Program-made: the position numbers and the translations under genes
Assembly: GCF_014639795.1 (NCBI RefSeq)
Contig: NZ_BMGC01000030.1
Location: 916-48,968 of the forward strand
Direction of reading: 5' to 3'
Length of the DNA: 48,053 bases
DNA from: Gordonia jinhuaensis
GTDB taxonomy: Bacteria; Actinomycetota; Actinomycetes; Mycobacteriales; Mycobacteriaceae
Part shown: in pieces, positions 21,897 through 30,475 of the stretch
Numbering within the stretch: the stretch's first letter is position 1
Layout of the letters: each line of letters opens with the position of its first letter
Notes under the pieces: model-generated
What the model was told of the DNA's origin: nothing
Seen by the model: the letters and a program-made list of their open reading frames with translations, nothing else
Databases searched by the model: none

Positions 21897-21981
21897 CATG
21901 TCCACGGCGGGCTGCCCGCCGACTTCCGGCCGATCGATGTGACCGTCGGCGATCCAGACACGAGAGAAGTGGATATTCTTC

Positions 21982-22197
21982 ATGCACACCAATCCTTTTG
22001 ACCGTGACGACATCGACTTCGCGGTGTTGACCAATGCGGCCGGTCAGTATTCGCTGTGGCCGCATACGATCGATGTGCCCGCCGGCTGGACCGTCGTATT
22101 CGGTCCCGCCCCGCGCACCGATTGTGTTGCGCACGTGGATGAGAACTGGTCGGGACCGACGGTCGCGCACACCGACGGCGTGGGGACGTCGCGATGA
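21982..22197 (+). CDS. mbtH: MbtH-like protein
   Basis: 71 residues, the usual size. MbtH-like proteins bind NRPS adenylation domains and are needed for their folding or activity. The motif blocks are present: NPFDRDDIDF, GQYSLWP, VPAGW and VDENW. The stop overlaps the salicylate synthase start (ATGA), and GAGAGAAG precedes the ATG. It can serve any of the four adenylation domains of this locus. Confidence 0.95.
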   Translation: MHTNPFDRDDIDFAVLTNAAGQYSLWPHTIDVPAGWTVVFGPAPRTDCVAHVDENWSGPTVAHTDGVGTSR

Positions 22198-23561
22198 CCA
22201 CGCTCGCGGGAGAGCCGACGACATCGGTCACCGGCGGCATGCGCGGTCGCCATGCACGCGCCGCGACGATCGTCGCCGCCTGGGCGGCGGCGTGTGCGGA
22301 CGAGTACCTGATCTACGATCGTGACGAGCGATGGTACTTCGCAGCGGGTGTCCGCGCGGATATTCGCCTGACACCGTCCGCGGTGACCATCCGGTACGGG
22401 GAAACCGAGCGGGTCCATGACGCTGGTGAGGATCCGGCTGCTGCGCTCGCCGCGGCGCTGAAGGCATTGCCGCTGGCCGACTGGCGTGTGTACGGGCATA
22501 TCGACTTCGACTTCTGCGCGCCCTATCTCGGTGCGGCGCATCGACTGTCGCCCGATGACGATCTGGCCTACCTGTTCGTGCCCGAACGCGAGGCCGTTCT
22601 CGACTCGACGCGTCTCGGGGAGGACGAGGCCGATGTGTCGGCAGCGATCACCGCGGCGGGTCCGTGGTGTGAGGAGCTGGTCGCACTCGCACGCACCGCA
22701 CGCGATGTCGACGCGCCCGCATGCGGCGTCGACGTCTCGGCCGATCCCGATGACTACCGAGGACGTGTGGCCGCGGCGGTCGCCGACATCACGGCCGGGC
22801 GGTACGAGAAGGTCATCATGTCGCGTGAGGTCGCCGTCGATTTCGCCGTGGACTTCCCCGCGACCTACGCCCGTGGACGGGCCGCCAATTCGCCGGCGCG
22901 TTCCTTCCTCATGCGGTGCGGCGGACTGTCGATGACCGGTTTCTCTCCTGAACTCGTCGGTGCGGTCGATGGCTCGGGAACGGTGGTGACCGAACCGCTG
23001 GCCGGCACTCGCGCGCTGGGACGTTCACCCGAGCAGGACGCCGCGGCGCGGATCGACCTGGTGACCGATCCCAAGGAGATCACCGAACACGCGGTGTCGG
23101 TGCGTACCTCGATGTCGGAGATCGAGTCGGTGTCGGTTCCCGGCACCACGATCGTCACCGAATTCATGGCGGTCCGGGAACGGGGGAGTGTGCAGCATCT
23201 GGCCTCCACTGTGCAGGGGATCCTTGCCCCGCAGCATGATCCGTGGCAGGCGCTGCGGGTGCTGTTCCCGTCGGTCACCGCCTCGGGGATACCCAAGCGC
23301 GAGGCCGTCGACGCGATCTTCCGGCTCGAACCCCAGCGACGCGGCAGGTTCTGCGGAGCCGTGGTGACCGCCTCATCCCGCGGAGAGCTCGAGGCGGCAC
23401 TGGTGTTGCGCAGTGTCGTCGACCGGGCCGGTCGCACCACCATCCGGGCCGGGGCCGGCATCGTCGGGCAGTCCCGGCCGGAGCGTGAATTCACCGAGAC
23501 GGCAGAGAAACTCGCGAGTATCGCACCGCATCTGGTCGCACGTGACGGAGGTGAGAAGTGA
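22194..23561 (+). CDS. mbtI: Salicylate synthase (MbtI/Irp9 type)
   Basis: 455 residues. This family converts chorismate through isochorismate to salicylate, the phenol cap of mycobactins, and needs Mg2+. The chorismate-binding core is complete: GRYEKVIMSREVAV, SFLMRCGGLSMTGFSPELVG, EPLAGTRALG, DPKEITEHAVSVR, VQHLASTVQG, FPSVTASGIPKREAV, FCGAVV and RAGAGIV. It lies between the mbtH-like gene and the ArCP-Cy-A-T NRPS, with four-base overlaps to both, so salicylate is made together with the enzyme that carries it. The alternatives in the family (anthranilate, aminodeoxychorismate, isochorismate synthases) fit the context less well. Confidence 0.92.
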   Translation: MTTLAGEPTTSVTGGMRGRHARAATIVAAWAAACADEYLIYDRDERWYFAAGVRADIRLTPSAVTIRYGETERVHDAGEDPAAALAAALKALPLADWRVYGHIDFDFCAPYLGAAHRLSPDDDLAYLFVPEREAVLDSTRLGEDEADVSAAITAAGPWCEELVALARTARDVDAPACGVDVSADPDDYRGRVAAAVADITAGRYEKVIMSREVAVDFAVDFPATYARGRAANSPARSFLMRCGGLSMTGFSPELVGAVDGSGTVVTEPLAGTRALGRSPEQDAAARIDLVTDPKEITEHAVSVRTSMSEIESVSVPGTTIVTEFMAVRERGSVQHLASTVQGILAPQHDPWQALRVLFPSVTASGIPKREAVDAIFRLEPQRRGRFCGAVVTASSRGELEAALVLRSVVDRAGRTTIRAGAGIVGQSRPEREFTETAEKLASIAPHLVARDGGEK

Positions 23562-26500
23562 CGGCGACGATGACTCTCGCCGATGTGGTCGCGGAGGTGT
23601 CGGCCGCTCTGGGCATCGAGAAGCTGGCCCCTGAGGACGATCTGATCGAGGCCGGACTCGATTCGATCAGGATGATGCGACTGGCCGGGCAGTGGCGCAG
23701 GCAGGGCTACGACATCGACTTCGCGACGATGGCCGCACGACCGACCGCCTCGGCATGGGCCGAGATCCTCGGTGCCCAGATCGCTGACACCGAGACCGGC
23801 GATACCCAGGCTGGAGATGCCGGGGCCTCCCAGGAGGACCGGGAGTCGGCCCGCGACGACGCCGAGACCTTCGCGCTCGCACCGATGCAGCATGCCTATT
23901 GGGTGGGTCGAAGCGCCGAGCAGGAGCTCGGCGGGGTCAGCGCACATCTGTACGTCGAGTTCGATGCCGACAACGATCTCGACCCCGAGCGACTGCAGCA
24001 GGTGCTGCGGCGACTGGTCGGGATCCATCCGATGCTGCGTGCGGTCATCGACGACGCGGGGCGCCAGCACATCGGACCGGTCGAGGGGGTGCGCCCGCTC
24101 GCGGTCAACGACTGGCGGACCCTCGACGACGACGAGCGAGAGACTGCGCTGCAGCAGGTCCGGTCGGCCAAGACCCATCAGCGACTCGATGTGGCCGCCG
24201 GTCAGGTGATCGACGTGACCCTGAGCCGACTGCCCGGTGGTCGTTCGCGACTACACCTCGACGTGGACATGCTCGCCGCCGACGCGGTGAGCTACCGCGT
24301 GCTCATCGACGATCTCGCGCGGCTCTACCGCGGTGAGGCGGTTACCGAACCGCAGTTGAGCTTCCGTGACTATCTGTCGTCGCGGGCGGGAACCGCCGCC
24401 GATCCGGCCGACGAACTCTGGTGGGCGCAGCGCCTCGACGAGCTGCCCGAGCCACCAGCACTGCCGGTGCGCGCCGGCGCCGAGAACTCGGCGACGGTGC
24501 GGTTGCACCATTGGATCGACGAGGCACAGACCGCCGCCGTGCATGCCGCGGCGCGGTCGGCGTCGGTGACCACCGCCGCTGCGCTGGCGTCGGTCTTCGC
24601 CTCGAGTATCGGCCGGTGGTCGGCGAACTCCTCGTTCCTGTTGAATCTCCCCCTGTTCGATCGTGAACCCATCCATCCCGACATCGACCGGGTGGTCGGT
24701 GATTTCACCTCGTCGGTGCTGATCGATGTCCCCGCCGCGACCGATGGCGACGATGCGGCGAGTCGGGCGCGGGAGTTGCAGCGACGGATGTACGCGAACG
24801 CCGCACACAATGGCTGCTCGGGTCTGGAGGTGTTGCGGGAGCTGGGTCGGCGTCGCGGTCGGCAGATGATCGCCCCCGTGGTCTACACCAGCGCACTGGG
24901 ACTCGGTGAATTGTTCTCCGGGGCCGCCCGCGAGGTCTTCGGGTCTCCGGTGTGGATCGTGTCGCAGGGGCCGCAGGTGCTCCTCGACGCGCAGGTCACC
25001 GAATTCTCCGGCGGACTGCTGCTGAACTGGGATGTGCGCGCCGATGCCTTCGAAGACGGTGTCGTGGAGGAGATGTTCGACGACTATCGCCGACGTGTCG
25101 ACGCGCTCGCCGCGCGACGTCCGGAGGGCGCCCCGTCCGGCCCGGATGTCGCACCGCATCACCGCGGGCCGCGGATGGAGTTCGATATCCGCGCCCTGCA
25201 TGCACCCGTCTTCGAGCATGCCGCCACCTCGGGTGCGGCGCCGGCGATCATCGCCACCGGTGAGACGGTGAACTACCGGGACCTCGCCGCGCGTGCGCTG
25301 CGGGTGGCCTCGGCGCTTCGCGCAGGCGGTGTGGCACCCGGCGACACCGTCGCGGTACGGCTGCCCAAGGGACCCGATCAGGTGGTCGCCGTGGTCGGAG
25401 TGCTGTCCGCTGGTGCGGCCTACCTGCCGATCAGTGTCGACCAGCCGCCGAACCGTGCCCGGATGATCATCGAGAAGTCCGGCGCCGCAGCACTTCTGGG
25501 TGAGCCGATCACAGGTGAACCAGTCATCGGTGCGAACTCTTCGACGGTGCCGGTGATCTCGCTCGCCGACGCGCTGGCCGGGTCGCCGCTGACCGAGCCG
25601 GTGATCGCCGATCCCACCGAGGTGGCCTATGTGCTTTACACGTCAGGGTCCACCGGTGAGCCCAAGGGCGTCGAGGTCACCCACGCCGCCGCGGCCAACA
25701 CCATCGCCGCGATCAACGACCGCTGGTCGATCGGCGCGCAGGACCGATCCCTCGGGCTCTCGGCACTGGAATTCGACCTGTCGGTCTACGACATCTTCGG
25801 GATGTTCGCCGCCGGCGGGGCCGTGGTCGCCGCGACCGCCGACCAGCGACGAGATCCGTTCACCTGGCCAGCTCTGGTCGCCGATCACCGGGTCAGCGTG
25901 GTCAATGTGGCGCCCGGGCTGCTGCGCGTGTTGCTCGAGCGCCTTACCGAACGCGAGGATGCTGCCGCATCGCTGCGGCTGGTGATCACCGGCGGTGACT
26001 GGGTGGACACCGATCTGCCGAGGATGGTGGCAGAACTGAACCCGCACACCGCTTTCGCCGGGCTCGGCGGCGCCACGGAAACGGCGATCCACTCGACGAT
26101 CTGTGAAACCACCGGAGCGACCCCCGATGTGGATCTCGCCTCGTCACAGGCGGCCGCGCGTGCGGTGCCCTATGGGTACCCGATGGCCAACATGGCTGCG
26201 CGTGTGACCGACGAGGCGGGCGCCGACCGGCCTGACTGGGTTCCCGGCGAGCTGTGGCTCGGTGGTGCCGGTGTGGCAGTCGGCTATCGCGGCGATGCGG
26301 TGCGCACGGCGGAGAAGTTCGTGGAGATCGACGGCATCCGCTGGTACCGCACCGGAGACCTCGCCCGCTATCTGCCCGACGGCTGTCTGGAATTCCTCGG
26401 GCGCGCCGACCATCAGGTGAAGGTGCGTGGACACCGCGTCGAACTCGGCGAGGTGGAGGCGGCATGCCGTGACATCGACCGCGTCACCGATGCCGTTGCC

Positions 26501-27082
26501 TGGCTGGATGATTCGACCCCTGCGCGCCTGGTGGCCGCATGTGGCGTGAGATCCGGGGGCGGCGAGTCGGCCACCGATGCCGACGTGATCCGCGACGGCC
26601 TCGCCGCCCGGCTACCCGACTACATGATCCCGTCGGTGATCACGGTGCTCGCCGAGCTGCCGCTGACGGTGAACGGCAAACTCGATCGGGTGGCCATACG
26701 TATTGCGGCACAGAGTGATCCGCAGATGACCGTGGAAGCTGCCGTGTCACCGGAGGGTCCGGTGGAGGAGGCGGTGGCCGACATCGTGGCCGACATCCTC
26801 GACCTCGACGAGGTGTCGGTGACCGCGGACTTCTTCGCGCTCGGTGGCGATTCGGTACGCGGTACCGCGGTGATCGCAACCATCCGCGAATCGCTGGAGA
26901 CCACCGCGCTGACTGCTGCCGACCTGTTCGCCGCGCGCACCGCCCGTGCACTCGCCGCACGACTGGTCGAGCGCACGGTGGCCGCCGAGGGCACCGACAT
27001 GCGGCTGATCGAGATGGCCCGTCTCTACCTGGAGGTCGCCGCGATGTCGGATGAGGAACTCTATGCGGAGTCGCCGCGATGA
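23558..27082 (+). CDS. NRPS, ArCP-Cy-A-T (MbtB-like), starts the siderophore
   Basis: 1174 residues. Order: aryl carrier (about 5-75, phosphopantetheine Ser36 in GLDSIRM); cyclisation domain (about 110-540, entry motif APMQHAYWVGR and the Cy catalytic pair Asp237/Asp242 in DMLAAD); adenylation domain (about 560-1040, YTSGSTGEPKG, YRTGDLARY, core FDLSVYDIFG with Asp740); carrier (about 1065-1140, Ser1099 in LGGDSV). It loads salicylate on the ArCP and condenses and cyclises it with Ser, Thr or Cys to a hydroxyphenyl-oxazoline or -thiazoline. The pocket begins D-L-Y-N, as in Cys-type Cy-linked domains, but the later residues differ, so Ser/Thr cannot be excluded. No salicyl-AMP ligase is encoded nearby. 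It overlaps the salicylate synthase gene by four bases. Confidence 0.93.
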   Translation: MTATMTLADVVAEVSAALGIEKLAPEDDLIEAGLDSIRMMRLAGQWRRQGYDIDFATMAARPTASAWAEILGAQIADTETGDTQAGDAGASQEDRESARDDAETFALAPMQHAYWVGRSAEQELGGVSAHLYVEFDADNDLDPERLQQVLRRLVGIHPMLRAVIDDAGRQHIGPVEGVRPLAVNDWRTLDDDERETALQQVRSAKTHQRLDVAAGQVIDVTLSRLPGGRSRLHLDVDMLAADAVSYRVLIDDLARLYRGEAVTEPQLSFRDYLSSRAGTAADPADELWWAQRLDELPEPPALPVRAGAENSATVRLHHWIDEAQTAAVHAAARSASVTTAAALASVFASSIGRWSANSSFLLNLPLFDREPIHPDIDRVVGDFTSSVLIDVPAATDGDDAASRARELQRRMYANAAHNGCSGLEVLRELGRRRGRQMIAPVVYTSALGLGELFSGAAREVFGSPVWIVSQGPQVLLDAQVTEFSGGLLLNWDVRADAFEDGVVEEMFDDYRRRVDALAARRPEGAPSGPDVAPHHRGPRMEFDIRALHAPVFEHAATSGAAPAIIATGETVNYRDLAARALRVASALRAGGVAPGDTVAVRLPKGPDQVVAVVGVLSAGAAYLPISVDQPPNRARMIIEKSGAAALLGEPITGEPVIGANSSTVPVISLADALAGSPLTEPVIADPTEVAYVLYTSGSTGEPKGVEVTHAAAANTIAAINDRWSIGAQDRSLGLSALEFDLSVYDIFGMFAAGGAVVAATADQRRDPFTWPALVADHRVSVVNVAPGLLRVLLERLTEREDAAASLRLVITGGDWVDTDLPRMVAELNPHTAFAGLGGATETAIHSTICETTGATPDVDLASSQAAARAVPYGYPMANMAARVTDEAGADRPDWVPGELWLGGAGVAVGYRGDAVRTAEKFVEIDGIRWYRTGDLARYLPDGCLEFLGRADHQVKVRGHRVELGEVEAACRDIDRVTDAVAWLDDSTPARLVAACGVRSGGGESATDADVIRDGLAARLPDYMIPSVITVLAELPLTVNGKLDRVAIRIAAQSDPQMTVEAAVSPEGPVEEAVADIVADILDLDEVSVTADFFALGGDSVRGTAVIATIRESLETTALTAADLFAARTARALAARLVERTVAAEGTDMRLIEMARLYLEVAAMSDEELYAESPR

Positions 27083-27717
27083 GTGACCTGGGCGCCGGCA
27101 TATGCGGTCTCACCGGTATCGGTGTCACCACGCTCGATCGCGATGCAGTACAGGCGGATCCGGTGTCCCAGGAGATCGTGGTCGCCCAGGCTGACCCCGC
27201 CGAAGCGTTCGGCGGCCGAGCATGCGGCCACGTTCGAGGCCTCGGGGTCGACGAGGATGCGCCGGCAGTCCGGTTCGCGGGCGAGCAGACCGAGGATGAA
27301 CGGGCCGACAAGGGCGTGCAGCGTCCCGCGATGTCCGCGACCGGGGTCGGCCATCGCCAGATGGATGCCGATGTCGCCGGGTTCCGCGTCGTAGAGATGT
27401 GCGATCACATCCTGGGCGGGGCGGTAGACCTCGGCGTAGAGGATGGGCTCACCGTTGTCGGAGACGATCATGGGCCGCGAGTACGTACCGTCGCGCTGTG
27501 CGGCGAGGTGGTCACGCCAGCGCTGTGCACCGAAGTCACGGTCCCAGGTGTCGGCCAGATGCGGACGCGACATCCAGTCGGCGATCATCGCCGCGTCGGT
27601 GTCGGGATCGGCGAGTCGAGAGGTGAAGGGCTCGTGCAATGTGGGGACGGCCGGAGCCGGCTGCGCGCGCGCCGCATCGGTCACGTCCACGATCTGCCGG
27701 GGAAGAGTGAAGCTCAT
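27061..27717 (-). CDS. MbtK-like siderophore N-acyltransferase
   Basis: 218 residues from ATG 27717. It resembles MbtK and the IucB/RhbD acetyltransferases, GNAT enzymes that acylate the side-chain amine of N-hydroxy-lysine or -ornithine to give the hydroxamate. Visible are DAAMIADWMSRPHLADTWDRD, ILYAEVYRPAQDVIAHLYDAEPGDIGIHLAMADP, the acyl-CoA loop RGHRGTLHALVGPFI and RRILVDPEASNVAACSAAERFG. It is convergent with the first NRPS and their coding ends overlap by 22 bases, and it is divergent from the ABC exporter genes with only 50 bases between starts. Confidence 0.87.
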   Translation of the reverse strand: MSFTLPRQIVDVTDAARAQPAPAVPTLHEPFTSRLADPDTDAAMIADWMSRPHLADTWDRDFGAQRWRDHLAAQRDGTYSRPMIVSDNGEPILYAEVYRPAQDVIAHLYDAEPGDIGIHLAMADPGRGHRGTLHALVGPFILGLLAREPDCRRILVDPEASNVAACSAAERFGGVSLGDHDLLGHRIRLYCIAIERGDTDTGETAYAGAQVTHRGDSA

Positions 27718-27767
27718 ACCGGCCACCCTATCCCACATGCGAATGCCACATCCAGAGCGGAGTTGTC

Positions 27768-28739
27768 TTGCCTGTCATAGAGATTGACCACATGAGCAGA
27801 GCGTTCGGCGATGTCCGCGCGCTCGATTCGGTGTCGCTGTCGGTGCAGGAGGGCACCGTGCTCGGGTTGCTCGGGCCCAACGGCAGCGGCAAGACCACAC
27901 TGGTGTCGATCCTGGCCACCCTGCAGCAGCCGGATTCGGGAACTGCGACGATCTGTGGGTGCGATGTGGTCGCCGACGCCGCTCAGGTCCGCACCTTGAT
28001 CTCGTTGACGGGGCAGTCGGCGGCTCTGGACATGGCTCTGACGGCACGTGAGAATCTGTCGCTGTTCGGTCGTCTCACCGGTCTCTCCAGGCGCGAGATT
28101 CCCGCGCGGACAGACGAACTCGTCGAAACCTATGAACTCGGTGAGGTGATCGACAGACGGGTGTCGGCGCTGTCGGGCGGGATGCGACGCCGTGTCGACA
28201 TCGCCTGTGCGCTGGTGACCCGTCCGCAGGTGTTGTTCCTCGACGAACCGACCACCGGACTCGATCCGCGTAGTCGGCAATCGGTGTGGCAGACGGTCGC
28301 CCGGCTACGGTCGGAGGGGATGACCGTGCTGTTGACGACGCAGTATCTGGAGGAGGCCGACCGGCTGGCCGACCGTATCGTGATGCTCGATCACGGACGC
28401 GAAGTGGCATCTGGTACTCCACACGATCTCAAAGTGCTTGTCGGCGAGGCCGTCTGCGAGGTGATCCTGACCGATCCGGATGACCGTCGACGTCTGCTCG
28501 CCGCACTGGCCGAGGTGAGCGTGGTCGAATCCGAGCGAGTGTCAGAGGTCGGTGAGCAGTCGGCGGCGATGGTCTGTGTCGACGCACCCGATGGCATCGA
28601 CACGGTCGCGACCGTGATCGAAGCAGTCCGCGTCGCCGCGGTCGACGTGGTCGACATCGGTCTGCGTCGTCCCTCACTCGACGAGGTCTTCTTCCGGCTC
28701 ACCGAGTCGGGTGCGCAGCCGGTGGGGAACAGCCGATGA
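27768..28739 (+). CDS. ABC exporter ATPase, DrrA-like
   Basis: 323 residues starting with TTG at 27768, with GAGCGGAG upstream. Walker A GPNGSGKTTL, signature LSGGMRRRVD, Walker B VLFLDEPTTGLDP and switch region LLTTQYLEEADRL are present, and the length and C-terminal domain (ending RRPSLDEVFFRLTES) fit the DrrA daunorubicin-resistance group of exporters. The stop overlaps the first permease gene (ATGA). Its place between NRPS genes suggests that the complex exports the siderophore. Confidence 0.9.
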   Translation: MPVIEIDHMSRAFGDVRALDSVSLSVQEGTVLGLLGPNGSGKTTLVSILATLQQPDSGTATICGCDVVADAAQVRTLISLTGQSAALDMALTARENLSLFGRLTGLSRREIPARTDELVETYELGEVIDRRVSALSGGMRRRVDIACALVTRPQVLFLDEPTTGLDPRSRQSVWQTVARLRSEGMTVLLTTQYLEEADRLADRIVMLDHGREVASGTPHDLKVLVGEAVCEVILTDPDDRRRLLAALAEVSVVESERVSEVGEQSAAMVCVDAPDGIDTVATVIEAVRVAAVDVVDIGLRRPSLDEVFFRLTESGAQPVGNSR

Positions 28740-29563
28740 GCCGATCCCTCACCCGCGACGGACTGGTGGCATCAGCGCCGCCGGTGGTGGCCTCGGCCAG
28801 CCCGCGCACGCGGGTGTCGATGCGTTCGGCCGTGGGGACCTTGACCGGGCGGGCGATACGCGCCGGTGTCCGCGAGGGCGACCTGGTGTTCGCGATCGTC
28901 TCGCCGCTGGCCTTCTTCGTCTGCTTCTATGTACCGCTGCACCATCGGTTCTCGACGGTGGGTGTCGACTACGCGCAGTACCTGACGCCGCTGATCGTGA
29001 TCCAGGCCGGATTGTTCACCGGAATCGTCGCCGCCGAGAACGCAGCCCGTGACCACGCCGCGGGTGTGCGCTCACGTCTGATGTCGTGCCCGATCCCGCG
29101 CGTCGCGCCCCTGGTCGCCCGAGTTCTCGCGGCCATGTCGCGCAACCTCGTGTCACTGGTGGTCGCGGTTGTGATCGGGACGATCTTCGGTTTCCGGTTC
29201 GAGTCAGTGGGCGGCGGAATCGGCTTCATCGTGATGGCCTGTGTCTTCGCACTCGGCATCGTGATGATCTGCGACGCAGTGGGATTCGTGCTTCCACACC
29301 CCGAAGGTGTTGCCGCGGTGCTGATGGTGCCGCAGCTGATCTTGGTCATGGCCTCCACCGGCGTGATCCCGGCGTCGGGTTTCCCGCACTGGATCGCACC
29401 GGTGGTACGCAATCAGCCGGTCTCGGTCTTCGCCGACGCCATGCGCGGCGCGGCCGGAGGTGGCTCGGTGGGCGCGATGGCCGTGGTGATCTGGTCGGTG
29501 GGGATGGTCGCGGTCGGTGCGGTGTGCATCGTGGCTGCCGGACGAAAGCAGCTGGGCCGGTGA
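28736..29563 (+). CDS. ABC-2 permease, DrrB-like (first of two)
   Basis: 275 residues with six hydrophobic segments after a 40-residue cytoplasmic start. GIVAAENAARDHAAGVRSRLMSCPIPRVAPLVARVLA is the cytoplasmic coupling region typical of DrrB-type permeases, followed by FVLPHPEGVAAVLMVPQLI and PVVRNQPVSVFADAMRG near the C-terminus. It overlaps the ATPase gene and the second permease gene by four bases each. Confidence 0.87.
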   Translation: MSRSLTRDGLVASAPPVVASASPRTRVSMRSAVGTLTGRAIRAGVREGDLVFAIVSPLAFFVCFYVPLHHRFSTVGVDYAQYLTPLIVIQAGLFTGIVAAENAARDHAAGVRSRLMSCPIPRVAPLVARVLAAMSRNLVSLVVAVVIGTIFGFRFESVGGGIGFIVMACVFALGIVMICDAVGFVLPHPEGVAAVLMVPQLILVMASTGVIPASGFPHWIAPVVRNQPVSVFADAMRGAAGGGSVGAMAVVIWSVGMVAVGAVCIVAAGRKQLGR

Positions 29564-30390
29564 GCGAGACGATGATCGACACCCACGCACGGCCCTCGAC
29601 GCCGGAGTGTCCGCGCCGTGCAGTGTCCACCGGGCGGCAGGTCGGGGCGCTGGCGGGGTCGGCGTTACGGTCGTGGAGTCGCGACCCGGGCATCGTGATC
29701 CAGACGATCGTCTTCCCGGTCTTTCTCCTGCTGATGTTCCAGTTGGTGCTCGGCAAGACGGTGACGGCGATGGGCGGCGGGGGCAGTGTGTACCGCAACG
29801 TCGCGCTGACCGCACTGGTCGGGGTCATGTACGGAGCGCTCGCCACCGGGGCGGGACTGGTCGCCGATCGGGAGAGCGGCCTGCTGGGCCGGCTGTGGAC
29901 GCTGCCGGTGAGCCGCGGCGGATTCGTCGCGGCGCGGCTGTGCGCCGAGGTGGTGCGTGCGGCAGTGGGCACCGCGGTGCTGTTCGCGATCGGCGCAGCC
30001 CTCGGCTTCCGTTGGCATCAGGGCATTCTCGCCGGTATCGCCGCGCTGGGTGTGGCAGCGGCCTTCGGGTTGGCCTGCGCATGCATGTCGACGGCATTGG
30101 CCACCCGGGTCTCGGGTAAGCAGGTGCTGATGAACCTGTCGGCGCTGTATCTGCTGATGTTGTTCTTCACCACGGGTTTCGCGCCGGCCAGTGAGTATCC
30201 CGGCTGGCTACGACCGATCGTGCGTTACCAACCGATGAGCCCGGCGATCGATGCGATACGCGGACTGACCGAGGGCGGCGCAGTCGCCCGCCCGCTGGCG
30301 ATCTCACTGGCCTGGAGCGCCGCATTCGTGGTGGTCTTCGGCGCCCTGTCGGTCACCGGATTCCGGCGAGCCGCCGCCCAACGCACGTGA
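29560..30390 (+). CDS. ABC-2 permease, DrrB-like (second of two)
   Basis: 276 residues from GTG 29560, which overlaps the preceding stop (GTGA); ATG 29572 is an alternative. Six hydrophobic segments follow DPGIVIQTIVFPVFLLLMFQ; the coupling region is GLVADRESGLLGRLWTLPVSRGGFVAARL, and the end has IVRYQPMSPAIDAIRGL. With the other permease and the ATPase it should form a hetero-dimeric exporter. The next gene, an NRPS, starts 85 bases on. Confidence 0.88.
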   Translation: MSETMIDTHARPSTPECPRRAVSTGRQVGALAGSALRSWSRDPGIVIQTIVFPVFLLLMFQLVLGKTVTAMGGGGSVYRNVALTALVGVMYGALATGAGLVADRESGLLGRLWTLPVSRGGFVAARLCAEVVRAAVGTAVLFAIGAALGFRWHQGILAGIAALGVAAAFGLACACMSTALATRVSGKQVLMNLSALYLLMLFFTTGFAPASEYPGWLRPIVRYQPMSPAIDAIRGLTEGGAVARPLAISLAWSAAFVVVFGALSVTGFRRAAAQRT

Positions 30391-30475
30391 GACCTGCCGC
30401 ACCTGAAGCCCAGCGCACCTGAGCAGAACCGCGAACCACGCGAATCAACACCGCATAACGAAGGATTTCACTGAC

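Noticed and set aside
21905-21921. GC-rich hairpin (CGGCGGGC-T-GCCCGCCG) between the hydroxylase and mbtH genes
   Set aside because: The loop would be one base, the genes are probably one operon and such short GC palindromes occur by chance here, so no terminator was called.
29086-29559. N-terminal extension of the second DrrB-like permease
   Set aside because: The stretch is an out-of-frame reading of the first permease gene; GTG at 29560 overlaps that gene's stop.
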